Positions 1 through 5,962 of a DNA stretch of 6,880 bases are shown one piece after another (positions within the stretch are counted from its first letter, which is position 1; each line of letters starts with the position of its first letter). The notes under the pieces are model-generated. The model was not told the DNA's origin. It made no database searches and worked only from the letters and a program-made list of their open reading frames with translations. The translations under genes were made by a program, and so were the position numbers. Origin of the DNA: Acidobacteriota bacterium (GTDB lineage Bacteria > Actinomycetota > Acidimicrobiia > Spongiisociales > UBA5794); assembly GCA_004356175.1 (NCBI GenBank), contig SMXV01000134.1, positions 1 through 6,880 of the forward strand, written 5' to 3'.

Positions 1-24
1 CCTCTGAAGTACCGGAACCGGGCG

Positions 25-465
25 TTGGCTGAGACAGTGAGCATCGACAACACGCAGGAGATCGGACCGTTTCGTAAGCTCGACACCTCGGACCGTCGGG
101 TCGCCGCCGTCGTCTACCTCGTCGCCGCTGCAGGCGCGGCTGCCGTCACGTCCGAGTCGGGCATTGACTTGATGTGGCTGACGGTCGTTCTACCCCTTGT
201 CGTCATTGGGATGTATCAGATCGCCTCAGGGCGACCCATGGCGATCAGTGACATTGAGTCGGTGAAAATCGCGTCAGGCGCGGCGCCATTCGACGTCGGT
301 CACGCGTCTGCAACGCTTGGGTTTCATGGCCTGCTCGCTCGGCCGGTCTGGCAGGTGCTCGCATTCGAGTCTGGCGGTTACCCAGGACACCAAGCTCTTG
401 TGACCGTGGATGCATACTCAGGTGAGGTGACGGGTACGTTCGCACAATCCGTTGAGAGTCCGTAG
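25..465 (+). CDS. Small membrane protein of unknown function with PepSY-like C-terminal region
   Basis: I do not recognise this protein as a named family. About 24 polar residues are followed by two hydrophobic stretches (about residues 25-42 and 48-67) that look like a transmembrane hairpin. A soluble tail of about 80 residues follows. The tail ends in a pattern of the PepSY type: a tryptophan in PVWQV (W109), then VTVDAYSGEV (about 126-135), like the W...V...VDA.TGEV ending of PepSY/YpeB domains. That assignment is inference from pattern alone. The start is uncertain. The TTG at 25 has no clear ribosome binding site, a GTG at 37 is an alternative, and the frame is open to base 1 (codons for PLKYRNRA), so the true start may lie outside the window. 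It converges on the citrate synthase gene with 8 bases between stop codons, and nothing in the context points to a role. Confidence 0.6.
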   Translation: MAETVSIDNTQEIGPFRKLDTSDRRVAAVVYLVAAAGAAAVTSESGIDLMWLTVVLPLVVIGMYQIASGRPMAISDIESVKIASGAAPFDVGHASATLGFHGLLARPVWQVLAFESGGYPGHQALVTVDAYSGEVTGTFAQSVESP

Positions 466-473
466 GGACCGTT

Positions 474-1766
474 TTAGCGATCCTCAATTGGGACATACGC
501 CCGTTCGGTCTCGCCCGTGTAGATCTGTCGTGGCCTCATGATCCGTGTCTCAGGATCATTGTTCATCTCGACCCAGTGAGCAATCCAGCCGGGAAGCCGT
601 CCGATCGAGAAGAGGACGGTGAACATGCGTTGTGGGAAGCCAAGCGCTCGGAATATGATGCCAGAGTAGAAATCGACGTTGGGAAACAGCTTTCGTTCGG
701 CGAAGTAGTCATCGGCTAATGCCGCAGCCTCAAGATCTCTTGCGATGTCAAGGAGTGGATCTTCGATTGACATTCGGTCGAGCACATCTTGGGCAAATGA
801 GGCAAGAACTTTCGCTCGTGGATCGTAGTTTGTATATACACGATGCCCAAATCCCATGAGACGGAACTCGTCGTTGCGGTCCTTTGCCCGGGCAATTGTC
901 GATTCGATCGTCGCATCTGGGTCATCGTGTATTGCCTGTAGCTGTTCGATAACCGCCTGGTTCGCGCCGCCATGCAGAGGTCCCCACAGGGCACCCATGC
1001 CAGCAGCAACACTTGCAAACATGCTGGCGCGAGACGATCCTACGGACCGCACGGTTGCAGTCGAGCAGTTCATCTCGTGGTCAGCGTGGAGTATGAGAAG
1101 GACATTGAGAGCTTTCACGATCGCAGGATCGATCGGCGTAATTTCGGTCGGTCTCGAGAACATCATGTGAAGGAAGTTCTCGACGTATGAAAACTCGTTG
1201 TTTGGGTACACGTACGGCTCGCCGATCGACTTCTTGTATGCCCAAGCTGCAACGGTCGGCATCTTTGCTATCAATGTGCGTGCCCCTGCGTCGATCTCCT
1301 GTTCGCGAGTCGGTCGCCGGTACACGTCGTAGAACGTCGAGATGGCGTAGGTCGCTGATGCCAGCACCGCCATTGGGTGAGCTCTTCTCGGAAACGCATC
1401 GAAAAATGAGCGCATCTCCTCATTGAGCATTGTGTGGCGCGACACGTCGTTCTCCCATAGAAGGAGCTCGCCAGCATTTGGAAGCGACCCATAGAGTAGG
1501 AGAAAGGACACTTCGAGAAAGGAACAGTTGCTTGCAATGTCCTCAATCGCATATCCCCGATAGAGCAGTTGTCCTGCCGCTCCGTCAATGTACGTGACAG
1601 CTGACCTCGCGATAGCAGTATTCGCGAATCCCGGGTCGAACGATACGTATCCAGTCTCCGGCCTGAGTTTGCGAACATCGAACCCTCTATTGCCAACCGA
1701 TGGCTGGAGAACGTCCGCTGAGAAGATTTCGGACCCGAGATCGATTCGTACTGGTTGGTCAACCAT
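474..1766 (-). CDS. gltA: Citrate synthase (GltA2-type)
   Basis: Condenses acetyl-CoA with oxaloacetate to citrate, the entry step of the cytoplasmic TCA cycle. The 430-residue length is normal for bacterial citrate synthase. The N-terminal signature is present (TYIDG and LLYRGYAIEDIA, about 58-78). The catalytic triad expected from the family is visible: H265 in WGPLHGGANQA, H308 in GFGHRVYTNYDPRA and D365 in PNVDFYSG. Oxaloacetate-binding candidates are H230 (LHADHE), R390 (GRLPGWIAHW) and R411 (RPRQIYTGE). The RMFTVLF, PGWIAHW and RPRQIYTG segments resemble mycobacterial GltA2 closely. The ATG at 1764-1766 is preceded on the coding strand by AAGGG with a 9-base spacer, a plausible ribosome binding site. 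It is a single gene, divergent from the phosphatidylinositol module and with its own candidate promoter. There is no sign of truncation. A methylcitrate synthase is less likely because those are usually shorter (about 370-390 residues) and sit with prp genes. Confidence 0.96.
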   Translation of the reverse strand: MVDQPVRIDLGSEIFSADVLQPSVGNRGFDVRKLRPETGYVSFDPGFANTAIARSAVTYIDGAAGQLLYRGYAIEDIASNCSFLEVSFLLLYGSLPNAGELLLWENDVSRHTMLNEEMRSFFDAFPRRAHPMAVLASATYAISTFYDVYRRPTREQEIDAGARTLIAKMPTVAAWAYKKSIGEPYVYPNNEFSYVENFLHMMFSRPTEITPIDPAIVKALNVLLILHADHEMNCSTATVRSVGSSRASMFASVAAGMGALWGPLHGGANQAVIEQLQAIHDDPDATIESTIARAKDRNDEFRLMGFGHRVYTNYDPRAKVLASFAQDVLDRMSIEDPLLDIARDLEAAALADDYFAERKLFPNVDFYSGIIFRALGFPQRMFTVLFSIGRLPGWIAHWVEMNNDPETRIMRPRQIYTGETERAYVPIEDR

Positions 1767-1840
1767 GCCTTCTCACCCTTTCGCGACCGGCAAGAGAGCA
1801 GATGTGTGAGGAACCTCCGGCGCGTTCCCCGACTGTCTCA

Positions 1841-1866
1841 ATTGTAGCGGGCAGTGGCACTGTCAA
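1841..1866 (-). promoter_or_regulatory. Candidate gltA promoter with a short spacer
   Basis: On the minus strand a perfect -35 hexamer TTGACA (plus-strand 1861-1866) is followed by TACAAT (1841-1846), five of six matches to the -10 consensus. The spacer is only 14 bases (1847-1860), well below the usual 16-18, so the pair would be weak or need help from an activator. Transcription would begin near 1834 and give a leader of roughly 68 bases before the citrate synthase ATG. The hexamers are seen directly; promoter function is inference. Confidence 0.35.
1852..1862. repeat. 11-base palindrome between divergent promoters (possible operator)
   Basis: CAGTG-G-CACTG is a perfect 5-base inverted repeat around one central base. 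It lies in the spacer and the edge of the -35 box of the candidate gltA promoter, and just upstream of the candidate -10 for the divergent lipid genes. The hexamer ACTGTC overlapping its right end (1859-1864) recurs at 1832-1837, 27 bases away. A protein bound here could affect both promoters. No known regulator consensus is recognised, and a repeat this short can occur by chance. Confidence 0.25.
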
Positions 1867-1872
1867 AGCGTG

Positions 1873-1881
1873 TGGTAAATT
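1873..1881 (+). promoter_or_regulatory. Candidate extended -10 promoter for the pgsA-patA-pimA module
   Basis: TGG-TAAATT fits the extended -10 pattern TGnTAnnnT. A poor -35 candidate, GTGGCA (1854-1859, four of six matches), lies 16 bases upstream. Transcription would start near 1888, leaving a very short leader in which the AAGGAG at 1890-1895 is almost at the 5' end. It is the only promoter-like element between gltA and the first lipid gene on this strand. Function is inference. Confidence 0.35.
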
Positions 1882-1889
1882 GTTCAGTG

Positions 1890-1895
1890 AAGGAG
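1890..1895 (+). promoter_or_regulatory. Ribosome binding site that selects the TTG start of pgsA
   Basis: AAGGAG is a strong Shine-Dalgarno sequence. It sits 6 bases before TTG at 1902, the expected distance. It is only 2 bases before an out-of-frame ATG at 1898 that reads three codons and stops, and too far downstream to serve the in-frame GTGs at 1854, 1872 and 1887. This is the main reason for the start chosen for the next gene. Confidence 0.75.
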
Positions 1896-1901
1896 ACATG
1901 C

Positions 1902-2489
1902 TTGCTTGATGTCAATGGCCGCAAGAAGGCCGCACCCATATTGGAGCCGATTGCGTCTGGTCTTGCGAAGATCGGCGTAACGCCGGCTGTCGTAACCGTG
2001 CTTGGCCTTGCCGTCACGGTTGTTGGCGCGGTTCTAATTTCACTCGAGTACCTCTTCTGGGGCGGATTGGTCGCCGGAACTGGAGTAACGCTTGATGCCC
2101 TCGATGGGCCCCTTGCTCGCAAGCTTGGAACCAGTTCTGAGCGCGGAGCATTTCTCGATACGATGTCGGACCGCTTCGGAGAAATCGCCGTCTGGATCGG
2201 TGTTTCTGTGTATCTGCGCGACGAGCCACGACTCCTCGTGCTGTGTATCGTCGCCCTTGCGTTCTCTCTCCTCGTGCCGTATGTCCGTGCAAAAGCCGAG
2301 CTCGCAGGTCTTGATGGCCGCGGAGGCTGGATGGGGCGAGGGGAGCGAATGATTCTCCTACTGATCGGACTTATGGCAATCGGCCTCGGCATCGACATTA
2401 TGGAGCCGCTTCTTTGGGTGTTCGTAGTGCTGACCTCGCTCACGGTTGCACAGCGAATCCGCAAGACGTGGCAGCAACTCGAAGCGTGA
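1902..2489 (+). CDS. pgsA: CDP-alcohol phosphatidyltransferase, probable phosphatidylinositol phosphate synthase
   Basis: Predicted integral membrane enzyme that joins CDP-diacylglycerol and inositol 1-phosphate to give phosphatidylinositol phosphate and CMP, the first step towards phosphatidylinositol and its mannosides. With the TTG start it has 195 residues. The family signature D(x)2DG(x)2AR(x)8G(x)3D(x)3D is matched exactly at D65, D68, D86 and D90, the residues that hold the metal ions and CDP-lipid. About six hydrophobic helices are visible: near 27-47, 49-65, 92-104, 111-128, 149-165 and 167-184. The segment after the fourth helix, YVRAKAE followed by GGWMGRGER (about 127-149), resembles the same segment of mycobacterial PgsA1, which favours inositol phosphate over glycerol phosphate as acceptor. 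The following acyltransferase and PimA-like genes support this. The choice of acceptor is inference. Glycerophosphate transferase is the main alternative. A longer reading frame from GTG 1854 exists but lacks a ribosome binding site. Confidence 0.9.
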   Translation: MLDVNGRKKAAPILEPIASGLAKIGVTPAVVTVLGLAVTVVGAVLISLEYLFWGGLVAGTGVTLDALDGPLARKLGTSSERGAFLDTMSDRFGEIAVWIGVSVYLRDEPRLLVLCIVALAFSLLVPYVRAKAELAGLDGRGGWMGRGERMILLLIGLMAIGLGIDIMEPLLWVFVVLTSLTVAQRIRKTWQQLEA

Positions 2490-3391
2490 GAGAGTGGTTC
2501 GCCTATCTTCCCTTTCTTGTTGGCGTACGAATCTTCGGTGCGCTTCCTGAAGCTGTTGCTCGCAACGTCGGCCTCATGCTTGGATCGCTCGCTGCCAGAA
2601 CGAAGAAAAAGGGCCGTCCGCTCCTGTCGCATCACATGCGGAGAGTGATGGGATCCGCAGCGTCTGATCGTGAGATTGACGCCGCGGTTGATGGAATGTT
2701 TCGATCTTACGGCCGATATTGGGCGGAAACGTTGTGGTTCAAAGCACACAGGCGGGATTTCATCCTCGCGAATACCGAGCGCATCAACTTTCGGCCGGTC
2801 GATGAGGCAATCGCTGCGCACAGAGGGATCGTCTTTGCGGTTCCTCACATCGGGAACTGGGAGATTGCGGGTGTTGTTGCGAATGATCTCGGTCTCGATT
2901 TGATGGCAGTTGCCGAGGACCTCCCAAACAAACGAATCACTGATTGGTTTCTTGGAGTTCGGGCACAGTTCGGGATCCACATTGTGCTCACGACAGACCC
3001 TTCTCGCCGTTCCAAGATGGTGAAGCTCCTCAGGTCCGGCGGAGCCCTCGCTCTTCTTGCGGATCGCGACGTGACTGGCAACGGAATCCCCGTCATGTTC
3101 TTCGGTGAGATGACAACCATGCCAGCCGGGCCTACGGTTCTTGCCGAACTCACCGACTCCGCGCTGATTCCTGTTGCTGTCTACTTCAAGGAGGGCGCCG
3201 GGTATCGCATCGAGGTCGGCGACACGATCGTGATTCCCGACGCCGAAACGAGATCCGAGCGTATCGCCCTTGGCGTACAGCTCGTTGCAGACGTCCTCGA
3301 AGCGCAGATTCGGAAAGAACCGTCCCAATGGCATCTTTTCCAGCCGAACTGGCCATCAGATGCAGATGTCGGTGGGGCGAGCGGGCAATGA
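2486..3391 (+). CDS. patA: PatA-like phosphatidylinositol mannoside acyltransferase (LPLAT/HtrB family)
   Basis: Likely transfers a fatty acyl group from acyl-CoA to the mannose of phosphatidylinositol mannoside on the cytoplasmic membrane surface. The 301-residue length fits the lysophospholipid acyltransferase family of HtrB/LpxL and actinobacterial PatA. The catalytic HX4(D/E) motif is PHIGNWE, with H121 and E126. The second conserved block, LADRDVTGNG followed by VMFFG and PAGPTVLAE, covers about 191-221. Near the C-terminus QWHLFQPNW (about 281-289) matches the WHM-Q type ending of PatA proteins. An N-terminal hydrophobic stretch (about residues 4-20, and around 29-37) could anchor it. 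The GTG start overlaps the TGA stop of the upstream gene as GTGA, suggesting translational coupling; there is no strong ribosome binding site of its own. The open frame extends back to 2414, but that would overlap the synthase by 76 bases and the added residues look like out-of-frame translation. The family is certain; the exact acceptor is inferred from the neighbours. Confidence 0.9.
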   Translation: MREWFAYLPFLVGVRIFGALPEAVARNVGLMLGSLAARTKKKGRPLLSHHMRRVMGSAASDREIDAAVDGMFRSYGRYWAETLWFKAHRRDFILANTERINFRPVDEAIAAHRGIVFAVPHIGNWEIAGVVANDLGLDLMAVAEDLPNKRITDWFLGVRAQFGIHIVLTTDPSRRSKMVKLLRSGGALALLADRDVTGNGIPVMFFGEMTTMPAGPTVLAELTDSALIPVAVYFKEGAGYRIEVGDTIVIPDAETRSERIALGVQLVADVLEAQIRKEPSQWHLFQPNWPSDADVGGASGQ

Positions 3392-4431
3392 ACATCGCGC
3401 TCGTATGTCCTTACGACCTTGGGGTTCCTGGCGGAGTACAGGACCAGGTGATCAGACTTGCGCGTTGGCTCGATGATCGGGGGCATAGCCCAAAAATCGT
3501 TGGACCGGGAACCGAGGGTCCCGAAGATGCGGTTCTTATCGGAGGTACAGTCTTGATCCAGGCAAACAGGTCGTCCACCCCGATTGCTCTTGATCCGCGG
3601 ACAACGAGGCGTCTCAAGGACGCTGTTGCCGGTGCTGACGTGATCCACATCCACGAACCATTTATGCCATTGGTTTCCACATCGGCCGTCCGGATATCGA
3701 ACGTCGCCACCGTTGGCACGTTCCATGCCGACGCACCCCGATGGGCCCGATTCGGATACAAGGTTGGTTCTGGTGTGTGGCGCCGGTTACTGGGCAGGCT
3801 CGACGTGATCACGACCGTGAGTCACGTTTCTGCGTCCGCAATATCGCCCTTCAGCAACCCACGCGTCATACCAAACGGCATCGACACAGCCGACTATGGT
3901 CGAGGTGAAAAGAGAACCAATCGCGTCGCGTTCCTCGGACGCGATGACGAGCGCAAGGGCCTCCAGGTCATGCTTGATGCGTGGCCACATGTCAGGGAGC
4001 ACATACCCGAAGCTGAGCTTCGCGTCATCGGTGCTGAGAGAGACGACACCATTCCCGGCGTTGCCTTTCTCGGTCGAGTCAGCGAGGCGACCAAACTCGA
4101 GGAGCTCTCCTCCGCCGAGGTGTACTGCGCACCGAACCTGGGCGGAGAGTCATTTGGAATCGTCGTCGTTGAGGGAATGGCGTCAGGTTGTGCAATCGTG
4201 GCATCCGCCATTCCCGCGTTTGTGTCTGTCCTTGACGGATCGGGCGAGCTGATCGCCCCAGGGGACAGCGGCGCTCTTGCACAACGGATTCTCTCCCTGC
4301 TCAACGACCGGAGATATCTCGAATCAAGACAGGCCGCTGCCGTCGAGGCAGCTGCTCGGTTTGACGGACAGGCCGTCGCCGACCGCTACATTGCCGCGTA
4401 TGACGATGCCATTGCGTCCCACTCGCGTTAA
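3388..4431 (+). CDS. pimA: PimA-like phosphatidylinositol alpha-mannosyltransferase (GT4, GT-B fold)
   Basis: Likely transfers mannose from GDP-mannose to the inositol of phosphatidylinositol at the inner membrane face, the first committed step to phosphatidylinositol mannosides. The protein has 347 residues. It starts like PimA with VCPYDLGVPGGVQ (Y9, G15, G16, Q18). HIHEPFMP (87-94) and GTFHAD (H113) follow in the acceptor domain, and VIPNGID (160-166) lies at the linker. The nucleotide-sugar domain has FLGRDDERKG (R185, K190) and YCAPNLGGESFGIVVVEGMASG (246-267), with E254 at the GT4 EX7E position. A basic patch R74-R75-L-K77 sits where PimA has its membrane-binding basic helix. It is some 30 residues shorter than mycobacterial PimA (about 378-386). 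The ATG overlaps the acyltransferase stop as ATGA, so the three lipid genes look coupled. In-frame codons from 3328 lie inside the acyltransferase gene and are rejected. A general GT4 transferase is the fallback call. Confidence 0.92.
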   Translation: MNIALVCPYDLGVPGGVQDQVIRLARWLDDRGHSPKIVGPGTEGPEDAVLIGGTVLIQANRSSTPIALDPRTTRRLKDAVAGADVIHIHEPFMPLVSTSAVRISNVATVGTFHADAPRWARFGYKVGSGVWRRLLGRLDVITTVSHVSASAISPFSNPRVIPNGIDTADYGRGEKRTNRVAFLGRDDERKGLQVMLDAWPHVREHIPEAELRVIGAERDDTIPGVAFLGRVSEATKLEELSSAEVYCAPNLGGESFGIVVVEGMASGCAIVASAIPAFVSVLDGSGELIAPGDSGALAQRILSLLNDRRYLESRQAAAVEAAARFDGQAVADRYIAAYDDAIASHSR

Positions 4432-4448
4432 ACGTTCGGCCCGTCATG

Positions 4449-4454
4449 TACAAT
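4449..4454 (+). promoter_or_regulatory. Candidate -10 element for a pdxS-pdxT promoter
   Basis: TACAAT in the 47-base gap after pimA matches the -10 consensus at five of six positions. The best -35 candidate, GTTAAA at 4427-4432 with a 16-base spacer, matches only three of six. Transcription would start near 4461, leaving a leader of about 18 bases to the ATG at 4479. If used, it would separate vitamin B6 synthesis from the lipid module. Read-through from upstream is equally possible because no terminator hairpin is visible. Confidence 0.3.
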
Positions 4455-4466
4455 TCAGCACCCGAC

Positions 4467-4471
4467 AAGGA
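4467..4471 (+). promoter_or_regulatory. Ribosome binding site that selects the pdxS start
   Basis: AAGGA lies 7 bases before the ATG at 4479. The earlier in-frame ATG at 4446 has no comparable sequence upstream and would add 11 residues (MYNSAPDKEQD) that PdxS proteins do not need. This decides the shorter start. Confidence 0.7.
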
Positions 4472-4478
4472 ACAGGAC

Positions 4479-5372
4479 ATGGCACCGGAGACACCAGCAA
4501 TCGGATCGGACAAAGTCAAGCGGGGTCTGGCAGAAATGCTCAAGGGTGGGGTCATCATGGATGTGATCAACGCCGAGCAGGCGAAACTCGCTGAGGACGC
4601 AGGAGCCTGTGCTGTCATGTCACTCGAACGAGTGCCGGCAGACATCCGTGCTCAGGGCGGCATTGCACGCATGGCTGACCCTGCACGGACAGAGGAGATC
4701 ATTGCGGCCGTCTCGATACCCGTCATGGCCAAGTCCCGAATCGGGCACTTCGTCGAGGCACAAATACTCGAATCGCTTGGTGTGGATTATATCGACGAAT
4801 CCGAGGTCCTGACACCTGTCGACCGGCATCACATCGACAAACACAGTTTCACAGTGCCATTTGTCTGCGGAGCGAAAGATCTCGGTGAGGCTCTGCGCCG
4901 CATCGGTGAAGGTGCTGCCATGATCAGAACCAAGGGAGAGCCCGGAACAGGCGATGTTGTCGAGGCGGTCAGGCACATCAGAAAGCTCAACAGCCAGGTA
5001 GCGTGGCTCACGACGCTTGACGCAAACGAAATCATGAATGCCGCGAAGGAACTCGCCGCACCCCACGACCTTGTCCAGTTGGTCGCGAGCACCGGAACTC
5101 TGCCGGTCGTCAATTTCGCTGCCGGAGGAATCTCAACACCAGCAGACGCTGCGCTCATGATGCAGCTCGGATGTGACGGGATATTCGTCGGCTCCGGAGT
5201 GTTCAAGGGTGACAATCCAGAGCAGAGGGCGGCAGCGATTGTCGAAGCGACGACCTTCTACGAGGATGCGGAACGTATAGGAAAAGTATCGCGGAATCTT
5301 GGCGAGGCGATGGTCGGCATCAACATGGACGAACTGCCCGTATCGCAGTTGATGCAGAACCGCGGTTCGTGA
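4479..5372 (+). CDS. pdxS: Pyridoxal 5'-phosphate synthase subunit PdxS
   Basis: Cytoplasmic synthase subunit of the deoxyxylulose-5-phosphate-independent vitamin B6 pathway. It builds pyridoxal 5'-phosphate from ribose 5-phosphate (or ribulose 5-phosphate), glyceraldehyde 3-phosphate and ammonia supplied by PdxT. The 297 residues form the usual (beta/alpha)8 barrel length. Highly conserved blocks are VKRGLAEMLKGGVIMDV (13-29), ERVPADIRAQGG (50-61), PVMAKSRIGHFVEAQ (81-95), YIDESEVLTP (104-113), AAMIRTKGEPGTGD (146-159), FAAGGISTPADAA (213-225) and GIFVGSGVFK (234-243). Catalytic candidates by family knowledge are D28, K85 and K152, all present. The C-terminal VSRNLGEAMVGINMDELP is also typical. 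The gene overlaps pdxT by four bases, matching the fixed partnership of the proteins. In mycobacteria a thioesterase gene separates the pair; here there is none. Confidence 0.97.
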   Translation: MAPETPAIGSDKVKRGLAEMLKGGVIMDVINAEQAKLAEDAGACAVMSLERVPADIRAQGGIARMADPARTEEIIAAVSIPVMAKSRIGHFVEAQILESLGVDYIDESEVLTPVDRHHIDKHSFTVPFVCGAKDLGEALRRIGEGAAMIRTKGEPGTGDVVEAVRHIRKLNSQVAWLTTLDANEIMNAAKELAAPHDLVQLVASTGTLPVVNFAAGGISTPADAALMMQLGCDGIFVGSGVFKGDNPEQRAAAIVEATTFYEDAERIGKVSRNLGEAMVGINMDELPVSQLMQNRGS

Positions 5373-5953
5373 CGGTCGGAGTCCTTGCGCTGCAGGGCGA
5401 CTTCCGAGAGCACGCTGCCATGCTGGAAAGTATCGGTTGCAACACAATCGAAGTCAGGACAAGCGAAGACCTCGACACCGTGGACGCACTGGTCATTCCC
5501 GGAGGGGAATCGACGACAATCGGCATGCTCGCAACGAGATATGGCCTCATGGACGCCATGAGGAGTCGGTGCATCGACGGCATGCCGATATTCGGAACAT
5601 GCGCAGGGATGATCGTTCTCGCCGGTGCGACATCTGACGGCAATCAACCTCAACTGGGGGTCCTTGATGCCCTCGTAAGACGCAACGCGTTCGGCAGGCA
5701 GATTGACTCTTTCGAGGCCACCATCGATGTTCGTGGGCTAGCCTCTCCAATGACCGCCGTTTTCATACGCGCTCCGTGGATCGAGAAGGTCGGAGCCGAT
5801 GTTGAGGTCCTTGCATCGGTGATGGATTCTTACGGCGGGTCGCATCCTGTAGTCGTCCAACAAGGGCATATCCTTGCAACATCGTTCCATCCCGAGCTGA
5901 CGTCCGACACCCGGCTGCATGAGATGTTCGTAGCGCTGATTTCCGATAGGTAG
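5369..5953 (+). CDS. pdxT: Pyridoxal 5'-phosphate synthase glutaminase subunit PdxT
   Basis: Class I glutamine amidotransferase that hydrolyses glutamine and channels ammonia to the PdxS barrel in the PLP synthase complex. Its 194 residues are normal for the family. The N-terminus VGVLALQGDFREH is diagnostic. PGGEST (44-49) forms the oxyanion region. The catalytic triad is C78 in GTCAGM with H174 and E176 in SFHPEL. RAPWIE (134-139) and VVVQQGHILATSFHPE (161-176) are also family-typical. It begins with GTG, whose last two bases plus the next A form the stop of pdxS (GTGA overlap), so translational coupling is likely and would help keep subunit amounts matched. There is no ribosome binding site of its own beyond weak purines in the end of pdxS. 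Confidence 0.96.
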   Translation: MTVGVLALQGDFREHAAMLESIGCNTIEVRTSEDLDTVDALVIPGGESTTIGMLATRYGLMDAMRSRCIDGMPIFGTCAGMIVLAGATSDGNQPQLGVLDALVRRNAFGRQIDSFEATIDVRGLASPMTAVFIRAPWIEKVGADVEVLASVMDSYGGSHPVVVQQGHILATSFHPELTSDTRLHEMFVALISDR

Positions 5954-5962
5954 GGAGGCACC

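Noticed and set aside
458..475. Possible terminator between the convergent genes: GTCC-GTAG-GGAC followed by CGTTTT.
   Set aside because: The stem has only four pairs and the T run is short; it overlaps the stop codon of the small gene and the end of gltA. It is too weak to call as a terminator.
856..1190. Plus-strand open frames antisense to citrate synthase.
   Set aside because: The minus strand encodes the core catalytic motifs of citrate synthase here, and the plus-strand products show no motif or start signal.
2414..2485. A longer start (ATG 2414) for the acyltransferase.
   Set aside because: It would overlap the upstream gene by 76 bases, the added residues do not resemble family N-termini, and the GTGA overlap at 2486 gives a normal length.
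1838..3334. A 498-codon open frame on the minus strand, antisense to the synthase and acyltransferase genes.
   Set aside because: It runs across two well-supported genes that lie in different frames, its product is rich in R, S, T and P without any recognisable motif, and no ribosome binding site is evident. It is most likely a by-product of codon bias on the other strand.
3328..3387. A longer start (ATG 3328) for the PimA-like gene.
   Set aside because: The extra 20 residues are cysteine- and arginine-rich out-of-frame translation of the acyltransferase; the ATG at 3388 gives the exact PimA-type N-terminus.
4446..4478. Earlier ATG for pdxS.
   Set aside because: It has no ribosome binding site, overlaps a -10-like element and adds residues not found in PdxS; the ATG at 4479 has AAGGA at a good distance.
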